DNA of 64,000 bases from Lentzea waywayandensis (GCF_900115955.1 NZ_FOYL01000012.1:1-64000); one strand, 5' to 3'; counted from the stretch's first letter, positions 50,963-60,048 are shown. Numbers and translations are program-made. Notes: generated by a model from the sequence alone, not told the origin.

Positions 50963-53350
50963 ATGCGTGCGCTGCTGGTCGTGCTGGCCACCGCCTTCGC
51001 CCTGCTCGTCCCCGCCGGACCCGCCTCGGCGGGTACCGCACCGGACTATCCGGAGTTCCCGTACGCGCCGACGACCTACTCGGAACCGTTCCGGGGCCAG
51101 TTCCACTTCAGCTCGCAGTCGGGGTGGATGAACGATCCCAACGGGCTGGTGTTCGCCAACGGCCTCTACCACTTCTTCTACCAGCACAACCCGCACGGCC
51201 TCGAGTGGGACACGATGCACTGGGGCCACGCCACGAGCCCGGATCTCGTGCACTGGACCCAGAAACCGATCGCGCTGGAACCCGGCGTGCACCCCGGCAC
51301 GTTGTTCTCCGGCGGCGGCATCGTCGACAAGACCAACACCTCGGGCCTCAAGACCGGTGCCCTCGACCCGATCGTCGTCTTCTCCAACACCAACGGCGTC
51401 AGCGTCTTCTACAGCAACGACAACGGCCGCAGCTTCCAGGCGTACGACGGCGGACGCAAGCAGATCGAGATCCCGGAGGAGAGCCGCGACCCCAACGTCG
51501 TGTGGGACGCCGACCGCCGCCAGTGGGTCATGGTCGTCTGGTCGAACCGCGGCGGCAACGGCGTGGACATCTACACCTCTCCCAACCTTCTCCAGTGGAC
51601 GTTCGCCAGCCGCTACGCCGCCGACTGGCTGTTCGAGTGCCCCGACCTGTTCGTGCTGCCGCTCGACGGCACGCCGCAATGGGTGCTCACGTCGGCGACG
51701 AGCGAGTACGTGGTCGGCTCGTTCGACGGCAGGACGTTCCGCACCGACCGGCCGCAGCCGAAGAAGATGAACCTGGGCACCACGTACCCCGGCGGCACCT
51801 TCTACGCCGCCGAGTCGTTCGACAACACGCCGGACGGCCGCGTGGTGCAGATGGCCTGGCAGGGCGGCAACCGGGGTGGCTCCTGGACCGGCAACGCGAC
51901 GTTCCCCGTGGCGCTGGGCCTGGTCGGGTCGCCGGACGGCCCGAAGATCACCAGGACTCCGGTGGCCGAACTGGACTCGCTGCGCGCCGACACCCGCACC
52001 TGGCGCAACACCACCGTGAACGCCACGAACAACCCGTTCGCCGGAATCCTCGCCGACACCTACGAGATCACCGCGCGGTTCGACCTGCGCGGCGCGACGG
52101 CGCAGGAGTTCGGTTTCGCCCTGCACAGCCGTTCCGACGGCACCGCCGACCGCACAGTCGCCTACGACCGAGCCGCGGGCACGTTGTACGGCAGGCCTTT
52201 CCAGCCCACGGGCGACGAGGTCAGCGTGCGGCTGCTGGTCGACCGGGGCCAGCTGGAGGTCTTCAGCGGCGACGGCCTGTTCTCGGTGGCGGACAACGTG
52301 AACTTCGACTCCGCCGCCGTCAGCCAGGGCATCAGACTGTTCGCGAACGGCGGGCAGGTGCGGGTGAAGGACGCGAAGTTCACCCGGCTCAGCACGAGCT
52401 GGGGCACCGCTCAGTCCACTTTGGAGAGCAACCTCGCCGGCCCCTGGCACTCCACCGCGGGCTCGTGGACCGATGTGTCCGGCGGCAAGCGGGCACAGGC
52501 GACCGGCGACTCGTTCTACCTGAGCGCGAGCACGGCCGGCGACGCGACCTATCAGGGCGATCTGCGCCTGGACACCGCGCAGGCGGCCGGTCTCACCTTC
52601 CGCGCCACGCCCGAAGGCGCCGGCTACACCGCGAACATCGACGCGGCCGGGGTGGTCAAGCTGTGGCGTCCCGGCCGTGACATCGCGACCTACTCCACGC
52701 CGATCGCGCCGGGCCAGACCTATCACCTGACCGTGACGACGACCGGATCCCGAATCCAGGTCTGGCTCAACCACGGCACGTCGCCGATCATCGACGCGAC
52801 CGACACCGCGTACTCCGCCGGGAGGTTCGGCGCGAACGTCTATCGCGGCGCGGCGACCGTGCAGAACCTGAACACCGGTCCGTCCGGGTTCGCCGCGTTC
52901 CCGTCCGGACCGTGGGCGGCAGTGGGCGGCACCTGGACCACGACACCGGACTCGTTGCGCGCCAACGCTTCCGGCGATGCCTTCTATCTCAGTGACCGCA
53001 CCGCCGCCGACCTCGTCTACGAGGGCGACCTGTCCGTCGTGAACGGGGTGGCGGCGGGCCTGACGTTCCGCGCGGGTGCCGACGGCGCGGGCTACACCGC
53101 GAACATCGACGCTTCCGGTGCCGTGAAGCTGTGGCGTCCCGGCCGTGACATCGCGGCCTACTCCACGCCGATCGTCCAGGGCCGCGCCTACCACCTGAAG
53201 GTGCAGGCCACCGGCTCACGGATCCAGGTCTGGTTCGACCGCGGCACGTCGCCGGTCATCGACGCGGTCGACACGACCTACGGTGCGGGAAGGGTGGGGC
53301 TCAACGTGTACGCCGGGACCGCGTCGGTGCGGCAGCTCGTGATCAGCTGA
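50963..53350 (+). CDS. Secreted GH32 enzyme (levanase/inulinase type) with two repeat modules
   Basis: The 795-residue protein has a signal peptide (1-29, GPASA). The five-blade GH32 domain has GWMNDPNGLVF (nucleophile Asp about 56), SRDPNVVWDADRR (RDP motif near 175) and WLFECPDLFVLP (acid/base Glu about 225). A beta-sandwich (about 350-480) follows. Two tandem copies of a module of about 155 residues then occur, each with GLTFRA, GAGYTANIDA and VKLWRPGRDIA, probably carbohydrate-binding. It hydrolyses fructans such as levan or inulin outside the cell. Confidence 0.93.
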   Translation: MRALLVVLATAFALLVPAGPASAGTAPDYPEFPYAPTTYSEPFRGQFHFSSQSGWMNDPNGLVFANGLYHFFYQHNPHGLEWDTMHWGHATSPDLVHWTQKPIALEPGVHPGTLFSGGGIVDKTNTSGLKTGALDPIVVFSNTNGVSVFYSNDNGRSFQAYDGGRKQIEIPEESRDPNVVWDADRRQWVMVVWSNRGGNGVDIYTSPNLLQWTFASRYAADWLFECPDLFVLPLDGTPQWVLTSATSEYVVGSFDGRTFRTDRPQPKKMNLGTTYPGGTFYAAESFDNTPDGRVVQMAWQGGNRGGSWTGNATFPVALGLVGSPDGPKITRTPVAELDSLRADTRTWRNTTVNATNNPFAGILADTYEITARFDLRGATAQEFGFALHSRSDGTADRTVAYDRAAGTLYGRPFQPTGDEVSVRLLVDRGQLEVFSGDGLFSVADNVNFDSAAVSQGIRLFANGGQVRVKDAKFTRLSTSWGTAQSTLESNLAGPWHSTAGSWTDVSGGKRAQATGDSFYLSASTAGDATYQGDLRLDTAQAAGLTFRATPEGAGYTANIDAAGVVKLWRPGRDIATYSTPIAPGQTYHLTVTTTGSRIQVWLNHGTSPIIDATDTAYSAGRFGANVYRGAATVQNLNTGPSGFAAFPSGPWAAVGGTWTTTPDSLRANASGDAFYLSDRTAADLVYEGDLSVVNGVAAGLTFRAGADGAGYTANIDASGAVKLWRPGRDIAAYSTPIVQGRAYHLKVQATGSRIQVWFDRGTSPVIDAVDTTYGAGRVGLNVYAGTASVRQLVIS

Positions 53351-54140
53351 CGCCTCGGTCCGCCACCCAGCTTTCAAGCCCGTCGAGGAACCGGTCCACG
53401 CCGAAGCCGAGCTCGAACGGCAGCACGCCCGGTTGTTCGGACCGGCGATCGGCCACCTCGGCGGCGTGGACCGCGGTCAGCGCCGGGTAGTCCTCGGGGT
53501 CGATGAGCTCGGCGACGACGTGCGTCAGGTCCGCGTCGGTGTGCGGGATTCCGTCGTCGCGCTTGTACTCGCCGGCCATGCTCGTGCTGATCTGCGCGGT
53601 GCCGCGGACGACCGCGGTCAGGTGCAGGGCCGCCGCCCGCGCCTCGCCGCCGGCCAGACCGGCCGCCAGCAGAGGACGCAGCAGGCGGTCGAGCCAGGCG
53701 AGCTGGTTGGGGCCCACCGGCGCGTGGTCGAGCGGGACGCGCAGGATCCAGGGGCGGCGGTGGAAACCGGCCCACAGCGCACCCGCCCACTGCCGGACGG
53801 ACTGCCGTAGATCCGCGGCGTCGTCGAGCTCCGGGGGAGCGCCCGCGCCGACGTCGGCGGCCACCTCCAGCAGCAGGTCCTTGCTCGGGACGTGGTTGTA
53901 GAGCGACATCGTCGAGTAGCCGAGCTCGGTGGCGATCCGCTGCATGGACAGCGCCTCCAGCCCGTCGGCGTCGGCGACCCGGACCGCGGCCTGCGCGATC
54001 AGCTCCACGCTGAGCCGGGACCGGGGGCCGCGCTTGCCCCTGGCGCGTCCCGCCCACAGCAGCGTGAGGCTGCGCTCCAGGTCGGAGTCCTTGCTGTCCC
54101 GTGTCGTCATCCGCCATCCCGTCCGGTCGCCCGGTGTCAT
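53343..54140 (-). CDS. TetR-family repressor (TetR_C tetracycline-type)
   Basis: The protein has 265 residues from ATG 54140, or 255 from ATG 54110. HTH SVELIAQAAVRVADADGLEA, LSMQRIATELGYSTMSLYNH and VPSKDLLLEVAADVG is followed by a large C-terminal domain of the TetR-like group (RRPWILRVPLDHAPVGPNQL). It is divergent from the DUF2306 gene, with a 44-bp palindrome between. Its end overlaps the GH32 stop by 8 bp. Confidence 0.9.
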   Translation of the reverse strand: MTPGDRTGWRMTTRDSKDSDLERSLTLLWAGRARGKRGPRSRLSVELIAQAAVRVADADGLEALSMQRIATELGYSTMSLYNHVPSKDLLLEVAADVGAGAPPELDDAADLRQSVRQWAGALWAGFHRRPWILRVPLDHAPVGPNQLAWLDRLLRPLLAAGLAGGEARAAALHLTAVVRGTAQISTSMAGEYKRDDGIPHTDADLTHVVAELIDPEDYPALTAVHAAEVADRRSEQPGVLPFELGFGVDRFLDGLESWVADRGVS

Positions 54141-54144
54141 CCTA

Positions 54145-54188
54145 AAACTATGTACGTCATACGTTTATATGTATGGTGTACATAGTTT
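54145..54188. promoter_or_regulatory. 44-bp palindromic TetR operator
   Basis: AAACTATGTAC (54145-54155) and GTACATAGTTT (54178-54188) are perfect inverted copies, with CATAC/GTATG nested inside at symmetric spacing. The AT-rich block covers the divergent promoters of tetR and DUF2306. Confidence 0.85.
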
Positions 54189-54218
54189 CTCGCCTGGTTC
54201 CCCACGAACGGACCTGTC

Positions 54219-54941
54219 ATGACCTCGACCTCGCGCGTGCCCTGGTGGCGCCGGCCCTGGATCGTGCCGCTGATGCTGGTGGTGGCGGCGTTCCTGGCGT
54301 TCTCCGTGCCGCCCTACCTGACCTTCGACCCGGCCCAGTCCCGCCTGAGACCGCCGGAGGGCAACGACCTCTACTACCCGCTGCTGGTCGGGCACGTCCT
54401 GTTCGGCACCGTCGCGATGGCGACCGCCTGCTTCCAGGTTTGGCCGGCGTTCCGCGCGCGGCATCGGGTCGGGCACCGGATCACCGGCCGGATCTACGTC
54501 TACGCCGGGGCGTTGCCCGCCGGTGTGCTCGGCCTGTACATCGGCTGGCACACCGTGGCGGGGCCGTCGGTGCTGGTGGCGAACCTCGTGGGATCGGCGC
54601 TGTGGCTGCTCGTCACGATCGTCGGGCTGCGGAAGGCCCTCCAGCGGCGCTACGACGAGCACCGCCGGTGGATGTCGCGCAGCTTCGCGCTCGCGATGTC
54701 GATCGCGCTGAGCCGGGTCATCAACGTCCCGGCCATGATCGTGCTCACGCCGCAGGTCGACACGGCGTTCGGTGGCAACGCGGAACTGATGCGCAACACC
54801 GCGACGAGCATCGGTGTCTGGCTCAGTCCGCTGCTTCTGCTCCTGCTGACGGACTGGATCCTGGAACGTCGCAAACCTCGTGCGCCACGAACCGCGCCGT
54901 CGCTCGTGGATTCCGGAACACCCGCAGCCGCGCGCCTCTAG
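54219..54941 (+). CDS. DUF2306 membrane protein
   Basis: The protein is 240 residues from ATG 54219, with seven or so helices. It carries YYPLLVGHVLFGTVAMATAC, RHRVGHRITGRIYVYAGALP (the HRxxGRxY pattern of DUF2306) and YDEHRRWMSRSFALAMSIAL. The conserved His residues may bind heme or copper as in related cytochrome-like families; function unknown. It is the likely target of the divergent TetR. Its 3' end overlaps the convergent kinase gene by 119 bp. Confidence 0.88.
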   Translation: MTSTSRVPWWRRPWIVPLMLVVAAFLAFSVPPYLTFDPAQSRLRPPEGNDLYYPLLVGHVLFGTVAMATACFQVWPAFRARHRVGHRITGRIYVYAGALPAGVLGLYIGWHTVAGPSVLVANLVGSALWLLVTIVGLRKALQRRYDEHRRWMSRSFALAMSIALSRVINVPAMIVLTPQVDTAFGGNAELMRNTATSIGVWLSPLLLLLLTDWILERRKPRAPRTAPSLVDSGTPAAARL

Positions 54942-55332
54942 CGTGCCTTGTGATCGCGTCCATCAGGAGCGGCCGGTGCCTACGGCGCCACGACCAGACC
55001 CAGAGCCAGAAATCGGCGCGTTCCCGTGAGCGGCGCAGTGCTCGCCAGGCGCAGCGCGGAAACGAGTAGTCGAGCAGCAGCACGGTGTCCGCCCTGCGCA
55101 ACCGGACGTCGAGCACGTCGTAGGGGCCGAGGTCGCCGTCCATGATCCACCGGTCGGCGGCGGCGAGGTCGCCCTGGACGACGGTCCAGCGGTCAGGGGG
55201 AGTCGCTTCCAGGGCCGGTCCCCAGAAGTGCCGGTCGAGTTCGACGACGGGCAGCCCGGTCGCGGTGCCCAGAGCGACGGCGAGGGTCGACTTCCCCGCG
55301 CCGCCACGGCCGAGGATCACCACGCGCTGCAC
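54823..55332 (-). CDS. P-loop nucleoside/adenylate-kinase-like protein
   Basis: The 169-residue protein starts at ATG 55332. MQRVVILGRGGAGKSTLAVA carries the Walker A loop (GRGGAGKST), followed by PVVELDRHFWGPALEATPPD, WIMDGDLGPYDVLDVRLRRA and DTVLLLDYSFPRCAWRALRR. It belongs to the topology-modulation/FlaR-like adenylate-kinase-related family. Substrate unknown. The family-typical end (RVFRNPRATARFVA) lies within the overlap with DUF2306, so the overlap is real. Confidence 0.85.
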   Translation of the reverse strand: MQRVVILGRGGAGKSTLAVALGTATGLPVVELDRHFWGPALEATPPDRWTVVQGDLAAADRWIMDGDLGPYDVLDVRLRRADTVLLLDYSFPRCAWRALRRSRERADFWLWVWSWRRRHRPLLMDAITRHARGARLRVFRNPRATARFVAHEVCDVPGSSPSAGAEAAD

Positions 55333-55406
55333 GGTCGCGATCGTGCCAGCGGGGCCGTCGGCGGTGCGAGCCTGTTTTGTCCGGTGAGGACGGTTAAGCT
55401 ACGCCG

Positions 55407-56735
55407 GTGATCAATGGCCGGCGCCACCCTGGCCGCCTCGTCGTGGTGTCGTTCCTGGCCGCGGTCACGGCCGGCACGTCGCTGTTCATGCTTCCGCTCG
55501 CGGCCGAGCCGGGGAAGACGACCCCGTTCATGACGGCGTTCTTCACGGCTGTCTCCGGCCTCACCGGCACCGGTCTCGCGGTGGTCGACACGGGAACGCA
55601 CTGGTCGACGTTCGGCGAGGTCCTGCTGCTGGTGCTGGCCCAGATCGGTGGCATCGGGATCATGACGCTGGCGTCACTGCTGGCGATGATGGTGTCGAAC
55701 CGCATCGGCCTCCAGTTGCAGCTCACCGTCCGGACCGAGACGAACACGCTGAACCTCGGCCACGTCCGCCGGGTCGCGCTGGGCGTCGTCGTGATCAGCC
55801 TGGTGGTCGAGGCGATCGGCGCGGTGGTGCTGGGTCTGCGGCTCTGGCTCGGGTACGGCTACCCGCCGGGACAGGCGTTCTACTCGGGCGTGTTCCACTC
55901 GGTGTCGGCGTTCAACAGCGTCGGCCTGTCGCTCTACCCGGACAACCTGACGAGGTTCGCGACCGACCCGTGGGTGTCGCTGACGGTCGTGGCGGTGGCG
56001 GTGACCGGCGGTCTGGGCTTCCCCGTGTTGTTCGAGGTGCTGCGCGGCCGTCGTCGCAAGCGCTGGTCGCTGCACACCCGCATCACGGTGCCGGTGTACC
56101 TGTCGCTGATCGCGTTCGGTGTGCTGATGTTCCTCGTCGTCGAGTGGGCCCGCGCAGGCACGCTCGGGCCGTACGGGGTCTGGGAGAAGCTGCTGATCGG
56201 CGTCTTCCACGGCGTGCAGCCGGGCACCGCGGGCTTCAACACCGTGGACGTCTCCCAGTTCCAGCCCGCCACGTTGCTCGTGAACGACGTGCTGATGTTC
56301 ATCGGCGGCGGCAGCGCGGGCACCACCGGCGGCATCAAGGTGACGACGTTCGCGCTGCTGGCGTTCGTCCTGCTCGCCGAGGTGCGCGCCGAACCGAGCG
56401 TGCACGTGATGGGCCGCCGGCTGGGCAACGACGTGCAGCGGCAGGCCGTCACGGTGGCGCTGATGGGGGTGGCCGCCGTCATGATCGCCACGCTGATCAT
56501 GCTCGCCACGACGTCGTTCCGGCTCGACGCCGTGCTGTTCGAGGCGGCGTCGGCGTTCGGCGGCGTCGGCATGTCCACCGGCATCACCGCGCAGCTGCCC
56601 GTGGTGGGCCAGCTGGTGATCATGGTGCTGATGTTCCTCGGCAGGCTCGGTCCGATCACACTGGTCTCCGCCCTGGCGCTGCGCGAACGCGGGCGCCGCT
56701 ACGAACTACCCGAGGAGCGCCCCATTGTCGGATAG
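55407..56735 (+). CDS. Potassium transporter membrane subunit, KtrB/TrkH family
   Basis: The 442-residue protein starts at GTG 55407. Four pore-loop repeats are visible with the filter glycines in SGLTGTGLAVVD, SAFNSVGLSLYP, GTAGFNTVDVSQ and SAFGGVGMSTGI. GGGSAGTTGGIKVTTFALL follows repeat 3 and is the intramembrane gate loop. It imports K+ together with the regulatory KtrA subunit encoded next. Intact. Confidence 0.93.
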   Translation: MINGRRHPGRLVVVSFLAAVTAGTSLFMLPLAAEPGKTTPFMTAFFTAVSGLTGTGLAVVDTGTHWSTFGEVLLLVLAQIGGIGIMTLASLLAMMVSNRIGLQLQLTVRTETNTLNLGHVRRVALGVVVISLVVEAIGAVVLGLRLWLGYGYPPGQAFYSGVFHSVSAFNSVGLSLYPDNLTRFATDPWVSLTVVAVAVTGGLGFPVLFEVLRGRRRKRWSLHTRITVPVYLSLIAFGVLMFLVVEWARAGTLGPYGVWEKLLIGVFHGVQPGTAGFNTVDVSQFQPATLLVNDVLMFIGGGSAGTTGGIKVTTFALLAFVLLAEVRAEPSVHVMGRRLGNDVQRQAVTVALMGVAAVMIATLIMLATTSFRLDAVLFEAASAFGGVGMSTGITAQLPVVGQLVIMVLMFLGRLGPITLVSALALRERGRRYELPEERPIVG

Positions 56736-57387
56736 GCAGGCCAACCGGGTGGTCGTGATCGGCCTCGGCCGATTCGGCAGCTCGCTCGCGCTGGAACTCG
56801 TCAGCCACGGCACCGAGGTCATGGCGATCGACCAGGACCCCAAGCTGGTCCAGCGCCACGCCGACGACCTCACGCACGTCGTGGTCGCCGACAGCACCGA
56901 CGCCGAGGTGATGCGGCAGCTGGGCGTGGACGAGTTCCAGCTCGCCGTGGTCGGCATCGGCACGAACCTGGAGGCGAGCATCCTGACGACCGCCGTCCTG
57001 GTGGACTTCGGCGTCACGACCATCTGGGCCAAGGCGATCAGCCGCGAGCACGGACGCATCCTGGAGCGCATCGGCGCGCACCACGTCGTCCTGCCGGAGC
57101 ACGAGATGGGCGAACGCGTGGCCCACCTCGTCAACGGTCGCATGCTCGACTTCATCGAGTTCGAGGACGACTACGCGATCATCAAGACCCGCGCGCCGAA
57201 GGAGGCCGTCGGTCACACGTTGGGTGAGAGCAGGTTGCGCAAGAAGTACGGCGTGACCGTGGTCGGCGTGAAGCGTCCTGGCGAGGGCTTCACCTATGCC
57301 ACCGCGGAGACCTTGGTGCACTCCGGCGACGTGCTCATCGTGGCGGGCCGGACGGCGGAGGTGGAACGGCTCGCGGAGCTCTCCTAG
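56725..57387 (+). CDS. Potassium channel regulatory subunit, KtrA/TrkA family
   Basis: The protein is 220 residues from TTG 56725, overlapping KtrB by 11 bp. RCK-N domain VVVIGLGRFGSSLALELVSH (GxGxxG), acidic QDPKLVQRHADDL and VVADSTDAEVMRQLGVDEF are followed by the RCK-C domain from about residue 140. It binds ATP/ADP or NAD(H) and gates KtrB. Confidence 0.93.
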   Translation: MSDRQANRVVVIGLGRFGSSLALELVSHGTEVMAIDQDPKLVQRHADDLTHVVVADSTDAEVMRQLGVDEFQLAVVGIGTNLEASILTTAVLVDFGVTTIWAKAISREHGRILERIGAHHVVLPEHEMGERVAHLVNGRMLDFIEFEDDYAIIKTRAPKEAVGHTLGESRLRKKYGVTVVGVKRPGEGFTYATAETLVHSGDVLIVAGRTAEVERLAELS

Positions 57388-57549
57388 TCCCCGAGCCGGG
57401 CCGGTTCCTCCGCGCTCGGCGTGAGTTCCGCCGCCTGGGCCGACGCGGTGATCGAGGCCGGGCGGCTCGCTCCCGGAATCGGGATCACGGCTCGCGGACT
57501 CCGTTGCCCGCATCACCGCCGACTGTGTCCCGCGGGCACACCGGCTGAC

Positions 57550-58722
57550 TCAGCCGGGGAGAGGTTCGCCGGATTCCCTGTCCAGGCCGGGTTCGTCCGG
57601 ACCTGACTCCTCCGGTTCGCTGGTGCGCACGTCGGCGGGTGCCACGTGTTCGTCGGCCTCGCTCAGCAGGGAACGGATCGCGGAGTTGAGCGCCGCCAGC
57701 AACGGCACCGCGAGCAGCGCGCCCGCGATGCCCGCGACGAGGAGTCCGGACGCGATGGCGAGCACCACTGCGAGTGGGTGCAGCTTCACCGCCCGTCCCA
57801 GCAGGAACGGTTGCAGGACATGGCTTTCCAGCTGGTTCACGGCGATGACGATGATCAGGAGGATCGCGGCGGTCACCGGGCCGTTCGCGACGAGGGCGAT
57901 GAGCACGGCCACACCACCCGCCACGACGGCACCGAAGATCGGGACGAACGCGCCGATGAACACCAGTGCTGCCAACGGAACCGCCAGCGGGACGCGCAGC
58001 ACGGCCAGTCCGATGCCGATGCCGAGCGCGTCCACCACGGCGACCGCTCCGGTGGCGCGGACGTAACTGACGAGTGCCGCGAGACTGCGCCTGCCCGCGA
58101 CGTCGACCCGCCTGCGGGGCCCGCCGGGCACGACGCGGATGAGGAACTGCCAGATCTTCGGGCCGTCGTAGAGGAAGAACGCGAGCGCGAACAGCACCAG
58201 CAGCATCTCGACGAGGGTCTCGCCGACCGTCGCGGCGGTGGTGATGGCGCTGGAGGTGATGCCGGACTGGTTGTCCTGCAAGGTCTTCACGATCCGGTCG
58301 ACGAAGTCGCGCAGCTGTGACTCACTGAGCTGCAACGGGCCGTTGACGAGCCAGCCGGACACCGCGTCGATGCTGCGGGCGAGCTGTGCCGCCAGGTCCG
58401 GCAGGCCGTTGACGAAGGTCATCACGACGAACGTGAGCAGCCCGCCGAGCACGGCCAGTCCGCCGATGAGCACCACCACGGTGGCGACACCTCGGGGAAA
58501 CCGGTGCCGCATCAGGAAACCGACGGCGGGAGCGAGCAACGCGGCCAGCAGCAACGCGATCGCCAGCGGCACGACGAGTGACGCCAGCCTGCCGAAGATG
58601 ACGCCGATCACGTACAGCGAGGCCACCACGACGAGAAAGCGCCAGCCCAGCGCCGCGCTCACGCGCAGGCCGAGGGGAACCGAGTCCCGCGTGGGTGGGA
58701 TGTCGCCGCGGTCGATGCTCAC
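57550..58722 (-). CDS. AI-2E family transporter
   Basis: The protein is 390 residues from GTG 58722 behind GGAGG. There are eight predicted helices, with VPLAIALLLAALLAPAVGFL near the start, LFALAFFLYDGPKIWQFLIR in the middle, and LVFIGAFVPIFGAVVAGGVA (typical PxxG motif) then NQLESHVLQPFLLGRAVKLH. The family includes the TqsA autoinducer exporter and Na+/H+-type carriers; the substrate here is unknown. The tail is acidic. Divergent from CsbD with 201 bp between. Confidence 0.9.
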   Translation of the reverse strand: MSIDRGDIPPTRDSVPLGLRVSAALGWRFLVVVASLYVIGVIFGRLASLVVPLAIALLLAALLAPAVGFLMRHRFPRGVATVVVLIGGLAVLGGLLTFVVMTFVNGLPDLAAQLARSIDAVSGWLVNGPLQLSESQLRDFVDRIVKTLQDNQSGITSSAITTAATVGETLVEMLLVLFALAFFLYDGPKIWQFLIRVVPGGPRRRVDVAGRRSLAALVSYVRATGAVAVVDALGIGIGLAVLRVPLAVPLAALVFIGAFVPIFGAVVAGGVAVLIALVANGPVTAAILLIIVIAVNQLESHVLQPFLLGRAVKLHPLAVVLAIASGLLVAGIAGALLAVPLLAALNSAIRSLLSEADEHVAPADVRTSEPEESGPDEPGLDRESGEPLPG

Positions 58723-58923
58723 GACGTTCGTACCTCCGGTGTCGGTCTCCGACGCCGGGGTCCGGGGTCATCGGTGAGATGCGCGTTTCGTGCCCGCACA
58801 CCTCTGCCCGGGATTCCCCGCCGACAGGGCCGCAAACGTGGCGTGGCCGATGGTTGAGGTTCTCCGTCAGGGGCACCCGATGGTCGACGTCCCATCTGAG
58901 ATTCGGGTGGAGGAGAGGAAGAC

Positions 58924-59100
58924 ATGGGCACCGACGACAAGATCGACGCCAAGGCCGACCAGGTCAAGGGCAAGGTCAAGGAGGGCGTCGGCGACGCCAC
59001 CGGCGACCGGGAGCTTCAGGGCGAGGGCAAGGTGGACCAGGCGAAGGGCCACCTCAAGGAGGCGGCGGAGAAGGTGAAGGACGCCTTCAAGAAGGACTGA
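58924..59100 (+). CDS. CsbD-family stress protein
   Basis: The protein is 58 residues from ATG 58924 with a strong GAGGAGAGGA ribosome site. DKIDAKADQVKGKVKEGVGD and ATGDRELQGEGKVDQAKGHL form the charged helical hairpin typical of CsbD, a sigma-B-type general stress protein in relatives. Cytoplasmic; mechanism unknown. A decayed second copy lies at 15402-15467. Confidence 0.92.
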   Translation: MGTDDKIDAKADQVKGKVKEGVGDATGDRELQGEGKVDQAKGHLKEAAEKVKDAFKKD

Positions 59101-59117
59101 CCGGCCTTCTGCCCTTC

Positions 59118-59153
59118 GATGGGAGCGTGCATCCCCCGGTGCGCGCTCCCATC
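59118..59153 (+). terminator. Terminator after CsbD
   Basis: GATGGGAGCG pairs with CGCTCCCATC around a C-rich loop, 17 bp after the CsbD stop. Confidence 0.8.
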
Positions 59154-59162
59154 GGCGTCTCG

Positions 59163-59282
59163 CCAGGTCGATCGTCTCCAGCTCGATCGTCTCCAGGTCG
59201 ATCGTCTCCAGGTCGATCGTCTCCAGGTCGATCGTCTCCAGGTCGATCGTCTCCAGGTCGATCATCCCCAGCTCGATCCTCC
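59163..59282. repeat. 15-bp tandem repeat, eight copies
   Basis: CCAGGTCGATCGTCT and single-base variants repeat eight times without gaps from 59163 to 59282, between the CsbD terminator and the end of GAF-ANTAR 1B. On the minus strand it would read IDLET repeated, but no gene runs through it. The central ATCGAT-like core makes each unit partly palindromic (TCGATCG). Confidence 0.95.
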
Positions 59283-59307
59283 ACTGTGGAGCGTGGCGGG
59301 AGAGCCG

Positions 59308-60048
59308 TCACCAGCGGGGTCGTGGTTTGTCGACCCTCGTCAGCCCGGCGGCCTCCGGTGACCGTTCGTTGACCAGGCGGGCGACGTCGGACAGCAGCTT
59401 GCCGGTGTTGCGCGCGTAGTTCCGCATGAGCGAGAAGGCGTCCGCGACGTCGATCTCCAGGCGTTCGGTCAGCACGCCCTTGGCCTGCTCGATCACGACG
59501 CGGTTGCTCAGCGCCGCCTGGAGTCGCTCGGCGACCGCCTGACTCTGTTCGGTCGCGCTCACCTGGAGCAGGCTGATGGTCGCCACGTTCGCGAAGGACT
59601 GCGCCAGCGCCGTGGCGTCGGCGGGCAGTGCTCCTGGTGACATGCGGAACAGGTTCAGCGAACCGATGACCGCGTCCCGCGATCGCATCGGCACCGCGTC
59701 GACCGCGGCGAACCCCTGCTCCACGGCCGCGGAGGTGAACCGCGGCCACCGCGGCGGTTGCGCGAGCAGATCAGGGCATCGCACCGTTCGTCCGGAGCGG
59801 ACGCATTCCTCGGACGGGCCGTCTTCGCTCTGCAGCAGCAAGTTCTCCAGCGGCCGCATGAGGTGGTTGGACGTCGCCATCAGCTTGAGCGCGCCCTGAT
59901 CGTCGGCCAGCAGGATTCCCGCCGCGTCCACGGGCAGCAGCTCGACGCTGCGCTCGGCCAGGACGTGCAGGAATTCGATGGTGTCGAACCGGTCCACGAG
60001 TGCGTCGGCCAGTTCGGCGAACGTCTGTGCCACCCGCTGGTCCGACAC
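59308..60048 (-). CDS. GAF-ANTAR regulator 1B
   Basis: The protein is 246 residues from GTG 60048 behind GAGAGGTGA. Full GAF domain: IEFLHVLAERSVELLPVDAA, SEDGPSEECVRSGRTVRCPD and FAAVDAVPMRSRDAVIGSLN. ANTAR domain: SNRVVIEQAKGVLTERLEID and ADAFSLMRNYARNTGKLLSD. It is the intact counterpart of 1A. It is divergent from the DUF6307 gene; the spacer is related to that of cassette A. Confidence 0.92.
   Translation of the reverse strand: MSDQRVAQTFAELADALVDRFDTIEFLHVLAERSVELLPVDAAGILLADDQGALKLMATSNHLMRPLENLLLQSEDGPSEECVRSGRTVRCPDLLAQPPRWPRFTSAAVEQGFAAVDAVPMRSRDAVIGSLNLFRMSPGALPADATALAQSFANVATISLLQVSATEQSQAVAERLQAALSNRVVIEQAKGVLTERLEIDVADAFSLMRNYARNTGKLLSDVARLVNERSPEAAGLTRVDKPRPRW

Noticed and set aside
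57421..57606. Plus-strand frame of 61 codons after ktrA
   Set aside because: The first 20 residues look protein-like, but the frame runs into the end of the AI-2E gene and matches nothing; no ribosome site.
58850..58923. Sigma-B-type promoter before CsbD
   Set aside because: GGTT and GGGCAC-like boxes exist, but the -10 deviates; expected for the family but not supported.
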